Assembly (NCBI GenBank): GCA_019247755.1 | Contig: JAFBAM010000308.1 | Coordinates: 1-21,913, forward strand | Reading direction: 5' to 3' | DNA: 21,913 nt | From: Sphingomonas sp. | GTDB taxonomy: Bacteria; Pseudomonadota; Alphaproteobacteria; Sphingomonadales; Sphingomonadaceae | In this document: piece after piece, positions 16,421 to 21,913 of the stretch | How positions within the stretch are numbered: position 1 is the first letter of the stretch | Layout of the letters: every line of letters starts with the position of its first letter | Notes under the pieces: generated by a model | The model's database searches: none | Seen by the model: the letters and a program-made list of their open reading frames with translations, nothing else | What the model was told of the DNA's origin: nothing | Position numbers and translations under genes: made by a program

Positions 16421-16849
16421 ATGCGGGGGAAATCGGAGGCGGGGTTTACGCTGCTCGAAGCCATTGTCGCGATCACCGTCCTGACAGCTACGCTTATTCC
16501 GCTTTATCTCTTGGTCGCCACCGTCAGCCGTTCGGCGTTCCGTCTCGACCAAAGCAATCGCATTGCCGAAATCGAGCTCGATGCCCTCAACGTCATGTCC
16601 GTCGTGAATCCTATGGAGAAACCCGGCGGCGCGGTCGATCTCGGCCCCTATGTGGTGCGCTGGACGAGTCATTCGGTGATCGATGCCGTGCCCGGCAGTG
16701 CTTATCCGAATGGCCGCAGTTTTTTTCTAATTGGTCTTTATGACGGCACGGTCGATGTGGTCGAACCCTCCGGCCAGACTCTCCTCAGCTTTCCTCTGCG
16801 AATGATTGGTTTCAAACGCACCTCCGAGAATGTCTTTCAGCCAGGTTGA
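16421..16849 (+). CDS. gspI: T2SS minor pseudopilin GspI
   Basis: GspI is a minor pseudopilin that nucleates the tip complex with GspJ and GspK. The 142-residue precursor has a very short leader, MRGKSEAG, before FTLLEAIVAITVLTATLIPL, with Glu5 present. The ATG directly abuts the gspH stop, with AAGG upstream, so the start is well supported. The short globular domain (about 100 residues) is diverged. Identity is taken from the position between H and J and the characteristic LLEAIVAI start. Confidence 0.88.
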   Translation: MRGKSEAGFTLLEAIVAITVLTATLIPLYLLVATVSRSAFRLDQSNRIAEIELDALNVMSVVNPMEKPGGAVDLGPYVVRWTSHSVIDAVPGSAYPNGRSFFLIGLYDGTVDVVEPSGQTLLSFPLRMIGFKRTSENVFQPG

Positions 16850-16853
16850 TCCC

Positions 16854-17468
16854 ATGCACATAAAGGGATGCGCCCGGTGCCGAAGCGTCGCCGGCTTCAC
16901 TGTTCTCGAAATGCTGGTCGTGCTGGTCGTTGTCGGGCTGATCGCCATATCGCTTTTCGAGGGGGTAGGACGATTGAACGATATGAGCTGGCGCCTTGGC
17001 CCTTTTTTGCAAAGATCGGAGCGGGATCGGCTGACCAAACTTTGGTTCCGCCAATCGATCAACGGCGCGTGGCCCGACCGAAAGGACGGCGCCCATGTTT
17101 TCGTAGGCGCCGCCACCCAGTTTTCAGGTTTGACCTTGGCGCCGTTGAACGAATATCCCGGTCGGCCCACGGAATTCAAATGGCAGCTTGTGTATGATTC
17201 CCTGCGCGATGAAACGACGCTCGTCTATACGGGTTTTGGGCCATGGGCGTTGGAAGTGAGGCAATGGCACGGGTCCAATATTAATTTTTCTTATCTTGCG
17301 CCCGATTTGACCTGGCATGATGCCTGGCCTCCGGGCATCGGGCAGGCTGCCCAATTGCCCGTCGCTGTACGTCTTTTCGCCGAAGACGATCATGCCGTCG
17401 TCGCCGCTGCGGTGAAGGGGGCGACTGACCCGTCGCTCGACCGTGAGGGCGTATTGCTTGCACATTGA
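16854..17468 (+). CDS. gspJ: T2SS minor pseudopilin GspJ
   Basis: GspJ is the third member of the pseudopilus tip complex. From ATG 16854, 4 bases after the gspI stop, it encodes 205 residues. The leader is 14 residues and ends in VAG, before FTVLEMLVVLVVVGLIAISL, with Glu5 present. The large C-terminal domain is beta-rich and has the GspJ-like pattern of Trp- and Tyr-rich strands (FKWQLVYDS, TTLVYTGFGPWAL). Earlier ATGs at 16830 and 16806 would lengthen the leader and overlap gspI. The 3' end overlaps the prepilin peptidase gene. Confidence 0.88.
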   Translation: MHIKGCARCRSVAGFTVLEMLVVLVVVGLIAISLFEGVGRLNDMSWRLGPFLQRSERDRLTKLWFRQSINGAWPDRKDGAHVFVGAATQFSGLTLAPLNEYPGRPTEFKWQLVYDSLRDETTLVYTGFGPWALEVRQWHGSNINFSYLAPDLTWHDAWPPGIGQAAQLPVAVRLFAEDDHAVVAAAVKGATDPSLDREGVLLAH

Positions 17469-18219
17469 TTTTCTTGTTCCGGCAGTGCTCCTTGCGCCTT
17501 TTGTCGGCAGTTTTCTCGGTGTGCTGATCGTGCGGGTGCCCGAGGGCAGAGATGTCGTATTTTCGCGCTCGGCCTGCCTCCACTGCGGCCACAGGCTTGG
17601 CGCGGGCGATTTGCTGCCGCTTGTCAGTTGGATCTGGTTGCGGGGCGCGTGCCGGATTTGCAGCGGATCAATTGGCTCATTCTACCCGGCGATCGAGCTT
17701 GCGGCGGTGGCGGTCGTACTATGGGCTGCGATTGCTACGCCGTCAGGGCCGGTATTGTGGGCCAGTTGCATCTATGGCTGGATGCTTCTCACCGTCGCCA
17801 TCATAGACAAGCGCCACTTCCTATTGCCGGATGTGCTGACCTTGCCCATGATCCTGATCGGGTTGGCGGTTGCGGCCATCACTGCCGTGGATACGGCTAT
17901 CGATCACGCTCTCGGAGCGGCGGGTGGGTTTCTCTCCTTCACCTTGATTGCGTGGGCCTATCAGCGATGGCGCGGTCGAGACGGTTTGGGAAAGGGCGAC
18001 GCAAAGCTTCTCGCCGGCATCGGAGCCTGGGTGTCGTGGACGGAATTGCCGAGCGTTGTCTTTCTAGCGGCGTTGCTGGGTTTGGCGATCGCACTCTCTT
18101 CGGCGGTTAGGGGGCGGCGTATCTCCGCCACCGATCGGCTTCCCTTCGGAACGTTTCTCGCCATCGCTGGGTGGCTGATTTGGCTTTACGGACCGATTTT
18201 CCCAAACGTCGGGCCTTAG
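17443..18219 (+). CDS. gspO: Prepilin peptidase / N-methyltransferase GspO (PilD family)
   Basis: This inner-membrane aspartic protease (family A24) cleaves the leaders of the pseudopilins and methylates the new N-terminal Phe. The 258-residue product has the methyltransferase-side tetracysteine in canonical spacing (Cys45, Cys48, Cys70, Cys73). Both catalytic aspartates are present: Asp122 in VAIIDKRH and Asp186 in GKGDAK. Multiple hydrophobic helices follow. The start is either GTG 17443, used here, or TTG 17458, which has GAGGG 8 bases upstream. It is the last gene of the T2SS operon and probably the only processing enzyme needed for GspG-K. Its TAG stop overlaps the TAA stop of the convergent gene. 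Confidence 0.95.
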   Translation: MRAYCLHIDFLVPAVLLAPFVGSFLGVLIVRVPEGRDVVFSRSACLHCGHRLGAGDLLPLVSWIWLRGACRICSGSIGSFYPAIELAAVAVVLWAAIATPSGPVLWASCIYGWMLLTVAIIDKRHFLLPDVLTLPMILIGLAVAAITAVDTAIDHALGAAGGFLSFTLIAWAYQRWRGRDGLGKGDAKLLAGIGAWVSWTELPSVVFLAALLGLAIALSSAVRGRRISATDRLPFGTFLAIAGWLIWLYGPIFPNVGP

Positions 18220-19628
18220 ATCACCTCGAACCAGCCAAACTGCCCGCCCGCCAAGTGCTCGAGGACGCGCGCGCCGAGAAGCCAGCGGCCGGGGTTGTCG
18301 GCAAGGAAGGCGAGGCGCTCGGTGTTGCCGGGCGAGACGAGCACGACATCGACCCAATAGGGCACCCAACCATCGTCATGCGGGTGCAGAAGCCGTGCCA
18401 AATGGCCGTTGAGCTTCATCACGATCGGGACATCGCTCTTGTTGGCGAGCGCAAGAACGATTGGAGTGCCGCGCTTCGCGGTGAAGAGGGCAGGCGCGGT
18501 GAAGTCGCCACTTTTGCCATTGATCTTCCAGAGCTTTGCGGGATCTGCCGCGGCGAGCGCGCGCGCATCCGCACGATCGAGGGCTCGCGTGATTTGGCAC
18601 TCGACGCGCGTTGCGTGCGAAAGATCGATGAAGCGCGGCAGGCCGTTGTCCGAAAGCCATTCGAGCTGCGGCAACGGTCCTGGCCTTGCTGCCTCATCCG
18701 AAACCTTCACCGTGAGAAGCGGGAGGCCGCCTCCGATCAAGGCACTGACCTCAGCCTTTGTCGGCGGGCGCGCATCGGGTGGAATATCGCAGACGAGATC
18801 GAAACGTCCGCCGGGCACGAGCAGCATCTCGCCATGCAAGGGCGTGAAAACCGCCGATTGCTGGCCCGAGACGCCGATGAGGCTCACATGCATGCCGTCG
18901 AATTTCAAGGGAACGATGCGCGCGTTGCAGAGATTGGCGAGGCGCACGCGAAAGCGGGAACCGGGCGGCAGCGAAATCGTGCGGCCCTCGCCGAGGCCAC
19001 CGATCGTGAACAGGTTACCGAGCCGACCCGATCCGGAGCGCGTGGCGGGGTCGGCGAAGTCCTCCTTAATCATCCCGGATGGCTCGACCTGCCAATCTTT
19101 GACGACGAGCAGAACGTCTACATCCACCTCGGGATCCTTCGGATCGGCGACGATGAGCACTCCGCCAAGGCCGCGCGCGCTCTGCTCGGACGCGCTCGCA
19201 GGATCGGCAGGGCCGAAGCTGAAGAAGCCCGCATCGCGAGCTGGAATGCGAAAAAAAGCCCGCTCGGACGGCGCGAGCGCTTTTCCGCTGAGGCCCGGGA
19301 TGCCGTCGAACTCGTTGGGCAAACGCATGCCGGCCACGTGGAAGGATGTGGGCGCCGATGTGCCGTTCACGAGCGCGAGGGCGAGTTCATCGCCCTGGCG
19401 TGCGTGAAGCACCGGGCCGGGAAGCGCCCCATCATAGCTCAAGACCGGAGTCGCTTGGGCCGGTGGCGGACGAAGGTGCCACTTGGTCGCGGCGGCAATG
19501 AGCGTGGATTGGCGGGAGGAGGGCGAAGTTTGCGCGCGAGCCTCTCTGCCCATGAGGGTCACCGCCACGCAAAGCCCGAAGGAGAGCTCGCGTCGGGAAG
19601 GCAGCGGCAAAGACCGATTCCAAGCCAT
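18216..19628 (-). CDS. Tat-exported multicopper-oxidase-fold protein lacking copper ligands
   Basis: The 470-residue product aligns along its length with alphaproteobacterial multicopper oxidases: VLSYDGALPGPVL, RQGDELALALVNG, MRLPNEFDGIPG, SEQSARGLGG, DDGWVPYWVDVVLV. The N-terminus carries a twin-arginine motif (SRRELSFGL, Arg12-Arg13), pointing to folded export by Tat. Starting at 19628 places this motif normally; a frame-extended ATG at 19712 would put it 28 residues deeper. The copper sites are nearly gone. HWHG is HVAG, YHPH is FGPA, HPIHLHGH is IVMKLNGH, and HCHxxxH is GARVLEH. An oxidase reaction is therefore unlikely. Size, Tat signal and loss of copper recall FtsP/SufI, a cell-division protein with the same fold, but orthology is not shown. 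The gene converges on gspO with overlapping stops. Confidence 0.85.
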   Translation of the reverse strand: MAWNRSLPLPSRRELSFGLCVAVTLMGREARAQTSPSSRQSTLIAAATKWHLRPPPAQATPVLSYDGALPGPVLHARQGDELALALVNGTSAPTSFHVAGMRLPNEFDGIPGLSGKALAPSERAFFRIPARDAGFFSFGPADPASASEQSARGLGGVLIVADPKDPEVDVDVLLVVKDWQVEPSGMIKEDFADPATRSGSGRLGNLFTIGGLGEGRTISLPPGSRFRVRLANLCNARIVPLKFDGMHVSLIGVSGQQSAVFTPLHGEMLLVPGGRFDLVCDIPPDARPPTKAEVSALIGGGLPLLTVKVSDEAARPGPLPQLEWLSDNGLPRFIDLSHATRVECQITRALDRADARALAAADPAKLWKINGKSGDFTAPALFTAKRGTPIVLALANKSDVPIVMKLNGHLARLLHPHDDGWVPYWVDVVLVSPGNTERLAFLADNPGRWLLGARVLEHLAGGQFGWFEVI

Positions 19629-19829
19629 GCCCGCTATGAAGCCGGGCGGATACGCCGTGGCAAGTGGCACGAAAGCGCGGAGCGGGCGTTTGCCTGGTTG
19701 GACGGAGCGCACGTCGAGGGCAGAACCCGCTTCGCCTTGGGGAATTAGCGAAATTTAAGCTGGCGCCCCCCGACATGCGTGCTATAGAGCCCCACCCTGC
19801 GGCGACCCCTGAAGCCGCCGCGCTTGCTG

Positions 19830-19914
19830 GCGGGCGTGGCGGAATTGGTAGACGCGCCGGATTTAGGTTCCGGTGGCGCAAGTCGTGGGGGTTCGAGTCC
19901 CTCCGCCCGCACCA
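19830..19914 (+). tRNA. tRNA-Leu (anticodon UAG)
   Basis: The 85-base sequence folds into a class II tRNA: acceptor GCGGGCG pairing with CGCCCGC, a D-arm with GGTAGAC, and an anticodon stem CCGGA/TCCGG with loop TTTAGGT. The anticodon TAG is at 19864-19866. A variable arm follows, then the T-arm with GTTCGAGTC, and an encoded ACCA end. A TATAGA at 19783-19788 may be its -10 box, but I see no clear -35. A tRNA-Leu in front of tig is common in this order. Confidence 0.97.
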
Positions 19915-20051
19915 GTTTCCCTACGGCGAAACTCCGCTGTCTTGGGTCATTATCTTGGTCGGATGGCTTTGATGGAGAGCCGTCGGATCGACATTGAACG
20001 AGCCGGCTTCCTCAAGCGTGGGTCAAGCGGCCGCAGACGAAGAATAGAGCC

Positions 20052-21425
20052 ATGATGCAGGTTACCGAAATTTCCTCACAAGGTTTGCAACGCTCGTACC
20101 GGGTGGTGTTTCCGCTCCAGAGCGTCGCCGCCAAGGTCGACGCGCAGCTCGACGACTTACGCACCAAAGTGCAGCTCAAAGGCTTTCGCCGGGGCAAGGC
20201 TCCGATCGCGCATCTGCGGCGCCTCTATGGTCGCTCGTTGATGGGGGAAGTTATCCAGGAGACCGTGAACGAGGCTTCGCGAAAGATCGTCGACGAGCAC
20301 CACGTCAAGCTCGCCCAGGAACCGCGGGTGAAATTTCCCGAGGACAAGGCGTTGGTGGATGCCATGGCCGAGGGAAAGGCCGATCTCGACTTCTCCGTCG
20401 ATGTCGAGGTCCTGCCGGAGATTCCACAGACGGATCTCTCCGGGATTTCGCTCATTCGCGAGACCGCCGTGGTCGACGACTCCATGGTCGATCAGGGGGT
20501 ACAGCGTCTTGCCGAACAGAATCGCTCCTTCACCCCGGCCGATTCGGCCCATAAGGCCGAGACCGGCGATCAGGTCATGGTCGACTTTACCGGAACCATC
20601 GATGGTGAGGCTTTCGATGGCGGCAAGGGCGAGGACATCAAGGTCGTGCTTGGGCAAAATTCATTCATCCCTGGCTTCGAGCAAGGACTCGAAGGAGCGA
20701 ACGCCGGGGATGAACGCCAGGTCGAGGCCGAATTCCCCGCGGCCTATCTGCGTCCCGACCTCGCCGGCAAGAAGGCGATCTTCGCGGTGAAGGTCAAGGA
20801 AGTCGCCCGGCCAAACCCCATCAACGTCGACGATGAATTCGCCAAAGCCTTCAACATGGAAAACGTCGAAGCATTGCGGGCCTCGGTACGGCGCTCGATC
20901 GAGCGCGATTTCGCGGCGGCCTCCCGGCAGCGCCTGAAGCGCAAGCTTCTCGACTCGCTCGCCGAGAAATATTCGTTCGACCTGCCTCCGAGCATGGTCG
21001 AGCAGGAATTTGCCGGAATCTGGCAGCAGGTCGAAAGCGAGATGAGGATGTCCGGCAAGAGCTTTGCCGATGATGGCACGACCGAGGAGGAGGCTCGCGC
21101 CGATTACCGCAAGATTGCCGAGCGCCGCGTGCGCCTCGGCCTCGTCCTTGCGGATATCGGTCAGAAAGCCAATATCACGGTCACCGATGAGGAGATCACG
21201 CAGGCACTTGTCGAGCGCGCGCGCCAATTTCCGGGCCGGGAGAGAGAGATCTGGGAGTTCTATCAGAAGAATCAGCGGGCGCTGGCCGAGCTCAGGGCCC
21301 CGATCTTCGAAGAGAAGACGGTCGATCATCTTCTCGGACAGGCAAAGGTCGAGGAGCGGACAGTGTCACGTGAGGAGTTGTTCGCGGATGTCGAAGAGGA
21401 GGCCGTCCCCGCGTCCGTCGGTTGA
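20052..21425 (+). CDS. tig: Trigger factor, ribosome-associated chaperone
   Basis: Trigger factor binds ribosomal protein L23 at the exit tunnel and shields nascent chains in the cytoplasm. The 457-residue product has the N-terminal ribosome-binding domain with the signature GFRRGKAP at 44-51. An FKBP-type peptidyl-prolyl isomerase domain is at about 170-250 (VDFTGTIDGEAFDGG, IPGFEQGLEGANAGDER). The long helical chaperone domain runs from about 260 to the end. Two ATGs lie in tandem (20052 and 20055), so the start is uncertain by one codon. The length is normal. It is followed after 79 bases by clpP, the usual alphaproteobacterial order. Confidence 0.97.
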   Translation: MMQVTEISSQGLQRSYRVVFPLQSVAAKVDAQLDDLRTKVQLKGFRRGKAPIAHLRRLYGRSLMGEVIQETVNEASRKIVDEHHVKLAQEPRVKFPEDKALVDAMAEGKADLDFSVDVEVLPEIPQTDLSGISLIRETAVVDDSMVDQGVQRLAEQNRSFTPADSAHKAETGDQVMVDFTGTIDGEAFDGGKGEDIKVVLGQNSFIPGFEQGLEGANAGDERQVEAEFPAAYLRPDLAGKKAIFAVKVKEVARPNPINVDDEFAKAFNMENVEALRASVRRSIERDFAAASRQRLKRKLLDSLAEKYSFDLPPSMVEQEFAGIWQQVESEMRMSGKSFADDGTTEEEARADYRKIAERRVRLGLVLADIGQKANITVTDEEITQALVERARQFPGREREIWEFYQKNQRALAELRAPIFEEKTVDHLLGQAKVEERTVSREELFADVEEEAVPASVG

Positions 21426-21504
21426 ACGAGACGTGCATCCTGGCAAGGCGGAAGCTTCGAGTCTAACTCGACTTGCGGCGGGTCCAAGGCGCTAGAGGGT
21501 TGAA

Positions 21505-21913
21505 ATGAGAGATCCACTCGAAGTCTACAACAATGCGCTCGTTCCGATGGTGGTCGAGCAGTCGAACCGTGGCGAGCGCGCCTTCGACATTTATTCTCGC
21601 CTCCTCAGGGAGCGAATCATTTTCTTGACGGGTCCTGTCGAGGATTACACGGCCTCGCTCGTCGTCGCCCAGCTTCTTTTTCTCGAGGCCGATAATCCCA
21701 AGAAGGAAATTTCGTTCTATATCAATTCACCCGGTGGGGTCGTAACCTCCGGCCTGTCCATATATGACACGATGCAGTTCATCCGCTCCCCGGTTTCGAC
21801 GCTTTGCGTGGGACAGGCCGCCTCGATGGGTTCGCTTTTGCTAACGGCCGGTGAGAGCGGCATGCGATTTGCACTCCCGAACGCGAGAATCATGGTTCAT
21901 CAGCCGTCCGGCG
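21505..21913 (+). CDS. clpP: ATP-dependent Clp protease proteolytic subunit (3' end outside window)
   Basis: ClpP is the serine-protease chamber that degrades proteins unfolded by ClpX or ClpA. The first 136 codons are present, beginning MRDPLEVYNNALVPMVVEQS. ATG 21505 has AGAGGG 5 bases upstream. The catalytic serine is Ser107 in GQAASMGSLLL, and the catalytic histidine is His132 in MVHQPSG. The third residue, Asp, lies beyond the right edge, as do the remaining 60-80 residues expected. SFYINSPGG (about 70-78) is the conserved oxyanion-hole region. Everything visible looks intact. Confidence 0.97.
   Translation, partial: MRDPLEVYNNALVPMVVEQSNRGERAFDIYSRLLRERIIFLTGPVEDYTASLVVAQLLFLEADNPKKEISFYINSPGGVVTSGLSIYDTMQFIRSPVSTLCVGQAASMGSLLLTAGESGMRFALPNARIMVHQPSG

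Noticed and set aside
18171..19748. A 525-codon ORF on the plus strand
   Set aside because: It is antisense to the multicopper-oxidase-fold gene, whose minus-strand translation aligns with a known family while this one does not.
21457..21471. Hairpin TCGAGT-CTA-ACTCGA between tig and clpP
   Set aside because: It is a 6-bp stem without a T-run. It is too weak to call a terminator or attenuator.
1..21913. CRISPR arrays, phage integrase or insertion-sequence transposase
   Set aside because: No regularly spaced short repeats and no transposase or integrase motifs were seen. The tRNA-Leu 3' end is not followed by a recognisable integrase or repeated attachment site.

Overview
The window comes from the chromosome of a high-GC Gram-negative bacterium, most likely an alphaproteobacterium of the order Hyphomicrobiales. 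The best support is the tRNA-Leu, tig, clpP block at the right end, the type II secretion (T2SS) order K-L-M-C-D-E-F-G-H-I-J-O, and a Tat-exported multicopper-oxidase relative on the opposite strand. I would guess a Beijerinckiaceae or Methylocystaceae relative, but the sequence does not settle the genus.

Left part (1-6733): an RHS/YD-repeat locus. The window opens inside the 3' end of one RHS gene whose C-terminal tip looks like the polymorphic-toxin type 44 domain. A 546-bp gap follows, holding two near-identical palindromic repeat elements. Next come two overlapping RHS genes, each with its own Sec-type signal peptide. Together they look like one RHS protein cut in two inside a YD repeat. 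The second half ends in the same RHS core as the first gene (113 bp identical in DNA) but carries an unrelated Gly/Ala-rich tip. A strong hairpin terminator closes the unit. Behind it lies a short ORF broken by an in-frame stop, possibly a decayed immunity gene.

Middle (7204-18219): one tight operon of twelve genes for a T2SS: gspK, gspL, gspM, a short gspC-like gene, gspD, gspE, gspF, gspG, gspH, gspI, gspJ and the prepilin peptidase gspO. Most junctions overlap. GspO matures the five pseudopilins, GspE powers assembly through GspL/M/F, and GspD is the outer-membrane channel. GspD carries its own lipobox, and the GspC-like protein has no PDZ domain. Because the exported RHS proteins lie directly upstream, they are candidate T2SS substrates. 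That link is inference from position and signal peptides only.

Right part (18216-21913): a convergent gene for a multicopper-oxidase-fold protein with a Tat signal that has lost nearly all copper ligands, then tRNA-Leu(UAG), trigger factor, and the first 136 codons of clpP. Trigger factor and ClpP are housekeeping functions. The accessory material is the left third.
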